From assembly GCA_905221605.1 (NCBI GenBank), contig CAJNDS010000499.1:65001-124224 (forward strand): a DNA stretch of 59,224 nt, in the 5' to 3' direction. Shown here in pieces: positions 1 to 8,215 of the stretch (its first letter is position 1; each line of letters begins with the position of its first letter). Under the pieces are notes generated by a model. The model had not been told where the DNA came from and searched no databases. It saw only the letters and a program-made list of their open reading frames with translations. The translations under genes were made by a program, and so were the position numbers. Source of the DNA: Symbiodinium natans (taxonomy: Eukaryota > Sar > Dinophyceae > Suessiales > Symbiodiniaceae).

Positions 1-2494
1 CCACGTCGGCCGAAATTGTTGCAACCGCGTGCATGGAGTCCTCGACAACATGCACAGCCCCGCGGTGCAACTGCAAGGCAATCGGCGCCGACGCTGCAGC
101 CGCCAGGCCCCACCAGCCGTTGATGTTCCCGTTGAGGGCGTGCATCAACCGATTGAGGAGCCCGCGACCCAGGAAAAAGGGGGTCCGCGGCGGAAGCGGA
201 ACACTTGGCGGCGGCCGGGCCGACCCGCACGGGAAGGCTGGGACCCAGCTTGTGCTTGGGCGGGGTTGGAGCGCGGCAACTATGCCCGCGGCGTAAGCGC
301 CCCAGGCGTACCTGCCCCTCCCCTTGGGCTTGCCCTTGGCATCGGACTTGCCTCTGCCCTTCGGCTTGCCCTGGCCCTTGCCACGGGCGTCTGCCCAAGC
401 ACTCCAAGGGTCGCGGCCCTTGCCGTACGTCGCCTCTTCGCGACGTCGCTTACCGCCCCTCTTCTTGTGTTTGTTTCTAAGAAGAGGTTGGATGGTTTCT
501 TGGTCCATCGCACGATTGGCCAGAAGGATCTCGTACTCCAGCTCGTCCTGGCTGCTTTCGGAGCCAGAGTCCCTCTCTTCGCCACGCCGCGGATCAGGGA
601 TCCCGCGAGAGACGACCTCTGCCAAACGGAGAGGGGTGCTGCAGCGAAAGCACAGCTGCCTGAATGAAAGATTCCATTCATAGCAGTTAGGGCACTGCCA
701 CCCTGCTATGCGGAGCGCCTCGCTGATGTGATCATCGCGCTCCGCCTTCTCCGCCTGGCGCCGCTCTCGCTTCTTGGCGCGCTCGGCCGCCTGCGCCTCC
801 TCGGCCGCCTGGAGGGCTTCAGCGAGTTCCTCATCGCTGAGAAGCCTCGCGGCATCCGCCCGCGCTTGTTGTTCTTCAAGCTCTTCGGCAGAAAACCTCC
901 GCCTCCATTGCTCTGGCGCGGTTTGAGGGTCTACCTCCCACCACCCGATGTCGATCCCGTTGATCCATCGGCCGTCGCACGGGGCACCCGCATTCGGGCC
1001 GCCCGCGTGCGTGGTGAGGCACTGGTCCTCGGTAACCGGGTTGATGGCTTCGCAGAAGAAGCACCGCCAGCTGCCGTAGGGGTAAAAGCGGCCTTCGACG
1101 TAGGCTCGGTTGGCTGGGAGGGCGACATCGTCCGCCTCATCCGCGGTGCCTGCCTCCATCTCAACCGAGACCTCCTCGTCCTTGACAACCTCAGCTTCCT
1201 CCTCCTGTTCCTCCTTGACCAGGGGCTCTTCTTGCTCCCGGCCAACGTTGAGGTGGGACTTAGTGCGAACCTCGGCGCGCATCAAAATGACGTCAAGGCT
1301 ATCCGCGGCCGGGTCGCCCGCGAAGAAGGAATCGATCTCCTGGGCATGGAGATCGTCAAGAGGCGTCACCAGGTCTGGCGAGTAATCCCGCTTGGAACGA
1401 CGCTCTGCCAGTCGTTGCTGGACGTCGCTCGTCGGCGGCCCGAGGGCTCGCCCGCGCGGAGCGGCCTCCCGCGGAGGTCCCGGCTCGGCCTCCTCCGTGG
1501 GCTCGCTCTTGGGCGTGGACCCTCCACCGCTACTCTCTGGAGCGGGATCCAGCTCGGGGTCATCGCGAAGCCACCCCGGTGGATGACTACCACCATAAAT
1601 GTGGTGCGATCCGTCCTCAAGCTGGATTCGGTCCCCTCTCTTCAGGAGCGGGACCTTAGAGTGATCGTACCCGTTGGCTTTGTGGTACCGAATCACTCGG
1701 AGCATGGGCACCTGTGCGGAGGGGCTGATCCCCAGGTTGGGCGGAAGAGAGGCGCCATGGCAGGCCGCCTGATGCAAGTGGTATTGCACCAGCGACTCAA
1801 AGGCCAGCCCGCATCCAGGAGCTGAGCATCCATAGTGGCCGTCAGCGTTGGGGCGAGGCACCTCTGGGGCCGGGGCGGACTGGACGGTCCCGCCTCTTGA
1901 AGGCCTGGCGGAACTGCTCGATCCCGCACCCCCGGGGGCATCCTGACCATCGTCAGACACCTCTTCCCCGTCGGCGCCTTCCCCGGCCGCCCGATTCTCT
2001 CCCTCACGGCGCAGAGTTTTGAGGGATTCCTCACGCTTGGTGATCTTTTCTAGCTTCACCATCGCGGTTCCCGCCACCTCCAGTATCTTCGACTGGAGCT
2101 TCTGCGCTCTCAGAAGAGCTTCGGACCGCGCGAGGTACTCCTTCGCGCTGCTGACCACCGATTTGCCAAGCTCGAGGAATCCTTCCTCTGTGCTCTCGGC
2201 CTGGGCCCCGCCAGCGGGCTCTTCGTCCTCCTTCACCTTGACCGCGGCTTGGGGCGCCCGCGTGTCATGAAGATCCGAGCTGGAACTATCTTCCTCGACA
2301 CCTTCAGCTTCTTGGGCTGCCTCTTCCTCGAGCGAGTCTTCGGCCTCGAGGACATTGGGGCCAGGGACGTTGCGCCTAGGGTACACCTTGGGCTTCGCTG
2401 GAACGATCGAAGTCTTAGGAGCCCCTGAAGCACGCCCTTTGGCCTTAGGCGCGGCCTTAGGAGGGGTAACAGGTTGGGCGGCCCCCGCGGCCAT
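1..2494 (-). CDS. Long zinc-finger protein (C2H2 + two RanBP2-type fingers), 3' end beyond window
   Basis: One minus-strand frame is open from 2656 to the left edge with no stop; the first ATG is at 2494, giving at least 830 codons, so the C-terminus is outside the window. Visible in order: Ala/Pro/Lys-rich start; an acidic and coiled-coil-like stretch (about residues 50-155); a C2H2 finger (first Cys codon 1828, last His codon 1759; C-x4-C-x12-H-x4-H, about residues 223-246); a long acidic linker; a RanBP2-like finger at 1069-1007 (W-x-C-x2-C-x3-N-x6-C-x3-H, last ligand His instead of Cys); an Ala/Glu/Arg coiled coil (about 533-590); a canonical RanBP2 finger at 700-641 (W-x-C-x2-C-x3-N-x6-C-x2-C); and a Lys/Gly-rich RNA-binding-like tail (440-290). 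RanBP2 fingers often bind single-stranded RNA (family knowledge). An RNA-binding role, possibly as part of a retroelement, is inference. It lies 170 bp downstream of the Tpt1-like frame on the same strand. Four antisense frames in the same DNA are shadows. Confidence 0.5.
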   Translation of the reverse strand, partial: MAAGAAQPVTPPKAAPKAKGRASGAPKTSIVPAKPKVYPRRNVPGPNVLEAEDSLEEEAAQEAEGVEEDSSSSDLHDTRAPQAAVKVKEDEEPAGGAQAESTEEGFLELGKSVVSSAKEYLARSEALLRAQKLQSKILEVAGTAMVKLEKITKREESLKTLRREGENRAAGEGADGEEVSDDGQDAPGGAGSSSSARPSRGGTVQSAPAPEVPRPNADGHYGCSAPGCGLAFESLVQYHLHQAACHGASLPPNLGISPSAQVPMLRVIRYHKANGYDHSKVPLLKRGDRIQLEDGSHHIYGGSHPPGWLRDDPELDPAPESSGGGSTPKSEPTEEAEPGPPREAAPRGRALGPPTSDVQQRLAERRSKRDYSPDLVTPLDDLHAQEIDSFFAGDPAADSLDVILMRAEVRTKSHLNVGREQEEPLVKEEQEEEAEVVKDEEVSVEMEAGTADEADDVALPANRAYVEGRFYPYGSWRCFFCEAINPVTEDQCLTTHAGGPNAGAPCDGRWINGIDIGWWEVDPQTAPEQWRRRFSAEELEEQQARADAARLLSDEELAEALQAAEEAQAAERAKKRERRQAEKAERDDHISEALRIAGWQCPNCYEWNLSFRQLCFRCSTPLRLAEVVSRGIPDPRRGEERDSGSESSQDELEYEILLANRAMDQETIQPLLRNKHKKRGGKRRREEATYGKGRDPWSAWADARGKGQGKPKGRGKSDAKGKPKGRGRYAWGAYAAGIVAALQPRPSTSWVPAFPCGSARPPPSVPLPPRTPFFLGRGLLNRLMHALNGNINGWWGLAAAASAPIALQLHRGAVHVVEDSMHAVATISADV

Positions 2495-2663
2495 GACACG
2501 GCCCGCAGGGGCCAGCACAACCGTCGAGGAGCTCGCCGCGCGGACGCTTGGATCGTGCCCAGTTTCGGTCCTCGCCCCAACGGCGGGTGGGGGCCCGCAC
2601 TGGTGTCGCCTAAACTCCTTAGGTCGACATGCTGGATCAACCGATCCACTTCTAACTCAGCTA

Positions 2664-3346
2664 TTAAGACTGAGTAAACAGGTGAGCCTTTGGGAGTGCC
2701 CGGATGCGGGAGATGCCGGTGGCTCTAATCTGGCCAGTGAGAGCCACCCCATCTGCTCCCGCATAGATAGGCACTCCGGCGTCCCGCAGGACCGCCAACC
2801 GGACCTCGACTATGCAAACCCGCGTCTCCCGTCCTCCCACTGCGTGGGGCAGTGCCCTAGGACGTAGTGCACCCCGAGGCGGCCTCCCGGCCCGCCGCCG
2901 GGGATCAAGCCATTCTGAATCAGGCTTGGCACGACATGCAGGTCCGTGCCGTGCCACATGGCCGGGCCATACCGATATATAAGATCGTTGATGGCGGTCT
3001 CACTTAGGCCCTCCATCATGAACCCCATAGGATGGCCGCAATCGGCCGAGTGGCCTTGAAAGGCACGCAAGAAGCCAGCGTGCGAGGTATCCAACCTCGG
3101 TTTCCGCTGGTTGGCGTCGTGCGCGACCGCCTGGTTGTACTGGTTGATGGTGATGCCGAGTTGTTCGATCAACTCATCAACCGGGTAGAGGCCGCCCGGA
3201 CCGAACCGGCCTCTACAACCAGCTTCGCCGTGCCGCATGCATCGGACTAGCATACGCTGCACGTCGTCGATCGTGGGCGGGCCCTTTCGGCCCTTAGGGC
3301 CTGGACTCTTGCTCTTGCCCCTGCCCTTCGACCCTCCTCCACCCAT
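2664..3346 (-). CDS. Tpt1/KptA-like RNA 2'-phosphotransferase, one frameshift
   Basis: Starts at ATG 3346 (Met-Gly4-Ser-Lys, then a Lys/Gly/Ser/Pro-rich leader; MGxxxS also fits an N-myristoylation pattern). The first ~178 codons read in one frame to a TAG at 2812. The family's C-terminal strand-helix part continues in the -1 frame (2840-2664, stop TAA), so one frameshift lies near 2825-2840. Family landmarks: Arg-His in the helix 'MRHGE' (codons about 3235-3230), 'LRAFQGHS' with Arg (about 3067), 'MWHGT' with His-Gly-Thr (about 2953), 'VHY' (about 2872), then after the shift 'RETRVCIVEV' and 'GADGVALT'. These correspond to the Arg-His-Arg-Arg active site and NAD-pocket motifs of Tpt1, which removes a splice-junction 2'-phosphate using NAD+ (family knowledge). 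The joined length of about 227 residues matches the family size. The frame upstream is open and continuous with the RT frame, so a read-through fusion is possible. The shift may be decay, programmed or an assembly error. Confidence 0.5.
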
Positions 3347-3414
3347 CGCGGCACTGAGGCCCGCGGCTTTGCTGGACCTCCGATGGGCGAGGAAAACCTG
3401 ACGCGCCCTTGAGC

Positions 3415-3580
3415 GGCCAGGACACGGCCCGCTGCAAGGGGCCGGTGTGCAGTAGTGGTAGGCAGCCGCTCCCGCGCGGCCAGGGCACGGCCCGCAGCGG
3501 GGCCTTGTGGTTGACCACGAAGGTCCGGGCGACCGATCGGTCGCTCCCGCGCGGTCTGGTCGCGACCCGCAGCGGGGCGC
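3415..3580. repeat. GC-rich 75-bp degenerate tandem repeat upstream of the Tpt1-like frame
   Basis: Two clear copies begin at 3468 and 3543 (GCTCCCGCGCGG followed by ACGGCCCGCAGCGGGGC or a near match), with a partial third at 3415-3442. On the minus strand it stays open and encodes Cys/Pro/Gly/Arg-rich sequence with CxxC and CGPCPG steps. The stretch 3347-3950 holds no recognisable domain: it is either a leader/untranslated region of the Tpt1-like gene or part of an LTR. A comparable short tandem repeat lies upstream of the Gag-like gene at 10720-10803. Confidence 0.5.
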
Positions 3581-3949
3581 AGTGCACAGGCACGAACGCG
3601 GGGAGGGACTACCTACCCTAGGTTCTACAACACACTTGAACCGCTGCGGCGGGGGTTTGGGGAGTTTCCTTAAGGTCTGGGCTCTAAGGCTTCTAAGGCT
3701 TCTGCTTCGACCTTGGACCGAACCTCTAGGCCTGCTTGCAAAACACTGGCTGCGAGACAGAGGAACGAAGCTGCACGCGACGAACGACGAAAAATCCTTC
3801 TGCCCGCAGACCGGCGACCTGGGAAACGGCCCGCCCCAAAAACACCCGCCCTGAACACAGAAACACCCGAACAGCCCCAACATCCTGAGCATCAGAACGC
3901 GCGTGGGGTGATTCTGGTCTGAGCGCGCCGCGTCATGGTTCGCGCGCTT

Positions 3950-5745
3950 GGTGTTGTGCGCACCGCGAACGCCTAAGGCTTCAAGAGCAGACGACGCGCT
4001 CTGCGGAGCTGCGACTGCCCCTTTGGCGCACGCTTCGCGCACCGCCCCCTCGGCTTGGGCATCAGTGAAAAACTGCCCATCAATGACCCTACCCGTCCTA
4101 ACAGTAAGATCATCCACGTAGGCTATCCACTCCTTAGTATACTTAAGGCGCCTACCTCTGCCGGGGGCATAGGCCCTATCAACCACAAAGTTGAAATCAT
4201 CTGGGCCGTTAATCGGGCCAAAGGTGAGGCCGACAGGGAGATATTTCCCTGATCTTGCCACAATGGCCAACACCTCGCGAGCACGCTTGGTGTTCCTAAT
4301 TTGATTAAACCCACTAACCGCATCCACGAAGGTATACCAAACCGAACCTACTGCGGCGGCGAGCACATCGCTACCCCGCCGACAATAGTACGTGGAGCGC
4401 TTAATTCGGGCATTCACACGGCGGTAGTCAACCACCAAGCGTCGCTTCCTATGCCGCTTGTAGCTGGGCATTTCCTTGGTCGGAAACGGCGCAGATCCCC
4501 AAGCCGAGCTGCCGCGGATCAACTGACCCCGCTTGCATTCTTCTTCAAGCTTGTCGTCGACCCATTGCGCGGACTCGCCCCTCAAACTGTGAGGCTGGGA
4601 CGAGACCGGCGGCCCGGTGGGAATGCAGTCATGGGCGAACTTCCTGACCGTGGTCCTGGTGGTGTCCTCCACCCAGAACCCAGCGGCCTTTCGCCGTACG
4701 ACCTCCCTGACGGCTGCGATGTCAGCATCGGTCAGCCCTGGTCTGGTTGGTCCAGGCTCGATCTTCAAACCCGACCATACGAGGTCTCTATAGGCCTCGG
4801 TGCGCCTAGGATCCTCCGCGACCTTCTCGCCCGCAAGAGCATAGACCTCAAGGTCAGCCCGGACGGAATCCCAGTCCTTGGCGTCCGCCTTGGTTCGCCA
4901 AAACGCTTCCTTCTCAGCGGCATACTTATCCACCTCCTTATCCAGCTCCGCACGCTCTGCTGGCGTGAGGTCCTCGCCCGAGCGCACGTCCGGGAGGGGA
5001 ACGACTGGAGAGGGCTGTGGCGCAGCCGCGGCGCTATCCGCACCCGCAGTGGCTGGAAAGCTTTCAACTGCAGCGGTGCACAGCTCTTCTGCGCCCCTCA
5101 GACCAAGGTCCTGGAGCGATGCGCAGAAAGCCGCCCCTATGAGGTTGTAGTCGGCTTGCGCGCGCCCAACGTGCTTGTGCTGCACTGCGCCTAACGCATC
5201 CGGCCTACTACACCTCAAACCTACCGATTCTAAGCTGAAATCGGCGAGCCACAGGGCCCCGCTCTCAACGAGGTTGCCGCGGCCACTGGCCCGCGCGAAC
5301 TGGCATATGTCAGCCCGCACGAAAGCCCAAGGCCAGCGTGGCTCTGCGAGCGTCCCAAACAAGGCGCCCCACTCCTCTAGCCGCCAGGGTTCCCACTCGC
5401 CTTTTTGTGCCTGCAAATGCAGCGCGACGTGGGCGCCCGCGCGCGTGCGTTCCTGCGCACACCGGACGACTAGCTGAAGGAAAGCTCGGGGCACATTCTT
5501 GCCCTCAAGCCCAATCACTAGCACCTTCGGCTCTGCGCGCGAAACAGCGCCGCTAATTGCCTCTAAGTGCCCTTCTGCGGCCAGGTTCCAGGCGATCCCG
5601 TAGGCCTGCTTGCCTTGCACAAAAGCTGGAACAACCCTGTACCCGTGCCTCCTAGCCGCGTCGGAAACGACCGCGTCACCCCAAGCAACCTCTAAGACAT
5701 CGGCAACCCCTCCAAGGGAATACTGCCGGAACCAACTCTCGACAG
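3950..5745 (-). CDS. Retroelement polyprotein piece: pre-RT domain + Ty3-type reverse transcriptase palm
   Basis: The minus frame is open from about 5745 (first listed Met codon at 5620) and runs past 3950. Residue numbers count from 5620. Residues 1-170 resemble the variable domain found between integrase and RT in protist LTR elements (inference). Residues about 330-400 carry 'CIPTGPPV' and a 'WVDDKLEEE..RGQLIRGSSAWGSAPFPTKE' type Ty3 fingers region. 'RLVVDYRRVN' is at 394-403. RT motif A is 'FVDAVSGFNQI' with Asp433, 'LTFGPINGPDDFNF' is at 465-478, and the catalytic 'YVDD' is at 501-504 (4120-4109). Resemblance fades after about residue 550 (3970), and no thumb or RNase H follows. Those parts sit upstream, at 7.3-6.7 kb, in reverse order to normal. 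The catalytic aspartates are present, but the polymerase cannot be complete from this frame alone. Confidence 0.5.
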
Positions 5746-6702
5746 CACCCGACTCTGGGGAAGCCGGGAAGCCCTAGGTTGCAACACGCGGGGTTCCGCG
5801 ACCAAGAGGTCCGCGAGGGCCTCTCGGATCGAGAGCACACCCGTGCTGGCGCGAGACGCTCTCTCGAGCGTCCTGTCCTGCAACGAGTACGCTCCCTTGT
5901 CCAACTTTCTGGCCGAGGCTGCAGCAAGCACGCCGTCGCGGTTCAGGTCGATCTTGGAAATGATCTCCCTGCTTCGTGGGCCGGACGAGTCCCCTCTGAA
6001 AGCGTGAGCGCACCGTCCTCGGCGATGAATGCAAGCCGCCATTTGACGCGAACCCCGCTGGCGTCGGGGAGATAGCGGTGCACGCCGACCTGCGCACGGG
6101 CAGCATCTACCTGCGTAACCCGTCCTAACCTGCACACCTTAGGGCCTCCACCTACACCCCGATAGGCAATGCGGTCGCCAAGGCGGAGGACGAAGTCCCT
6201 CCCGCGCCTGGTCAGCGTGAACTCCACTTGCTTGGCGTCGCCTTGAACCTGTTGTCCTAAGCTGGGGCGAGACGAGCCGTCCCCGCCGGTTCCATCGTCC
6301 TCAAAGACGACCGGCTCGCGGGATTCCGCGCCATCTGCATCCGCAGGAACAAGAATGCAGTCTTCTGCGTGCGCCTCCATCGGGCCGCGCCGGGCGGAAG
6401 AAGTACCCCCCGACTCCATCGACACGGGCTCCAAGGTGAGCCTGTGGCCCTTGACTTCCAACACGCGCCAGGGGCCGGTCAGACCCGGTTTCCAAGGCAC
6501 ACGCCCCGCCCCCTCTGAACGGGCCCTCGGAGCGTTCCAGACCACTCGGTCGCCTGGCTTAAGGTCCACAGTGCGCCTATGGCGATTTGCAAGTTTCGCC
6601 CGCGCTTCTGAAGACCGCGTCCAGTGCTCTCGGACCGCAGCAGCTAGTTCCGAGAACTGCTTAAACTGGCTCCGAGCTGCCCCCTACCGCGATGCCCGAC
6701 GC
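5692..6702 (-). CDS. Integrase C-terminal tail and linker, two frames
   Basis: From about 6702 the frame reads an integrase-tail pattern: 'FKQFSELAAAVREHW', then 'ARAKLANRHRR' and 'LKPGDRVVWNAP....GPWRVLEVKGHRLTLEPV' (GD-V and W-V--V-G strands of the small barrel). Then comes an acidic linker and a second strand-rich segment ending at TGA 5943. Near 5985 the coding pattern moves to another frame ('SREIISKIDLNRDGVLAA...'), which stays open to TAG 5692. From 5745 the RT-containing frame takes over. The integrase zinc finger and DDE catalytic core are absent: the sequence joins directly to the start of RNase H at about 6690, which looks like an internal deletion. Integrase tail upstream of RT is the Copia or Gmr1-like order, although the RT is Ty3-type. 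Confidence 0.5.
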
Positions 6703-8215
6703 ATCCGCGATCTGCTCAAGGGGACACGACCCATCCGCAGCAGAGGCCTCATCGAAGGTAGCCAAATTGATGCGGTTCTGCATCATGCGCTTAATCGCTT
6801 TAAAGGCTTTGCAACCCTCGGTGGCGGCTGAGCCCAGCCCGCCTTCAGGAAAGACGGCGCCTGGCTTCTGCCACTGCCCTAAAATCTTGGCTGCGTGCCC
6901 ATACTCAACAGGCAGGTAGCCGCGCAACCAATTTGCGCAACCCAAAAATTGCTGAATGTGAAGCTTCTCCCAGAGCGGGGGAAAGTCAATCACCGCCTGA
7001 CAACGCTCTTCGTCAGGCGAACTCCCGTCCCGCCCAATGTTGTGTCCTAGGAGCTTGCCTTTGGAGACACAAACTTCGGCCTTACTGATCCCAAACGAGA
7101 ACCCAAACAAGATTGACTTATCTAGGAAACCCTCTAAGGAAACGAGGTGGTCGAGGAGGTGCGGGCACGCCTTAGGGTGCCGGGCGCGCATATCTGCCGC
7201 GAGCTGCTCATAATAATAGTCCGTTGGAGGCTCCTCGATCATCTTATCGATGTCCCAGCTCTCCACGATATGATAGCTCGGGCAGCGCGCCGTGTCGACC
7301 GCGTCTGCTGGGCGCACAGCATCACTTGCGCCTCTTTCAGCCGTGGCCGATCCCTCACGCCAGCCAGCCCAGCGTGGCCCCTTGCGCGTCCTAAAGACCG
7401 CGAGGCGTTCGGTGACGGGAACCTCATCGCTGCACGCAACGCTTTCCGCCACACGCAAATCCTTCGTGTCCCAAAGACGCCACGCCTCACCTGCGCGCTG
7501 AAGCAAGCACGTTTCGTAAGGCGCCTTCTCGACCGCCACGGTCCCAAGGTCCTTCTGCGCAGGGCGCCTACCCCACACAGACGCGTAACCACCTGGCGCC
7601 TCCCACCAGCTGTCGACGCTTGGAAGGTGGTCCAAGCAAGTAAGCACTCCAGGCTCCTCAACAGGGCGCCCAACCGGGCCGCTCCCGCCCCACACCGAAG
7701 CGAGAACAGTCACCGCAGCAAGGACCGATAGCACACCGATCCTGGCGCCGGTACGCAGCCGCCCAAAGGACCGCGCACACGAGGAACAACCTTGGAAGCT
7801 TCTTGCCGCGGCCCTGGACGCGGACCCGCAAGCAAAGCACGGGTCATGGTCAACCGAAGCAACGGCGACCCCACAATCCGCACATGCCTGCGGAGACGGC
7901 TCTGACTCGAACACCGTCTCAATCGCGCCACAACCACAAGCCGCAGTGCTGACGAGGCCGGAACGCACTTCCGCAACAACCTCGCCTGGCTGGAGAGAGT
8001 GATCACACTCTTGGGCTGCAAGCAAAACAAACCCTTTACCCTCTCCTGTGGGCCAGAGACCTGGCACAGCCTCAACCCCACACTCAACCGGAAGCACAAC
8101 CTCGGACAGGGATCCCTCTGCGGAGACTCCTGCCTCCCGCACGACTGGCACCAGCACCCCATCACCTGGCGAGAGCTCGAGCGGCTCTTCCCCGTCATAG
8201 CGGAGAAGCTCACGA
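6661..8215 (-). CDS. Cys-rich segment + RT thumb/connection + truncated RNase H
   Basis: Frame open from about 8215 to TAA 6661; residue numbers from the Met at 8157. Residues 1-70 are strand-rich with 'LSPGD.V.VPVV...' before it and 'LQPGEVVAEV', a pattern seen after the protease in some LTR elements (inference). Cys pairs follow at 74/76, 92/95, 107/110 and 124/127 (zinc-ribbon-like). A hydrophobic segment at 139-157 could cross a membrane. From about 7300, 'HLLDHLVSLEGFLD', 'SKGKLLGHNIGRDG', 'QQFLGCANWLRGYLP' and 'DASGIAVGG' (Asp485, the first RNase H catalytic Asp) match the RT thumb, connection and RNase H start of Ty3-type elements. RT fingers and palm are missing upstream of the thumb. 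No protease D-S/T-G motif was seen. Gag runs into this frame through a shift near 8215. Confidence 0.5.

Noticed and set aside
728-1825. 365-codon forward ORF
   Set aside because: It is antisense to the zinc-finger frame, whose fingers, coiled coils and acidic linkers are far more protein-like; GC-rich DNA leaves opposite frames open.
7710-8200. C-terminal part of the 851-codon frame after about 8215
   Set aside because: Arg/Ser/Leu-rich shadow; coding signal passes to the frame 8215-6661.
7200-8215. Retroelement aspartic protease
   Set aside because: No D-S/T-G in a plausible context between Gag and RT; the strand-rich 'LQPGEVVAEV' region is only suggestive.
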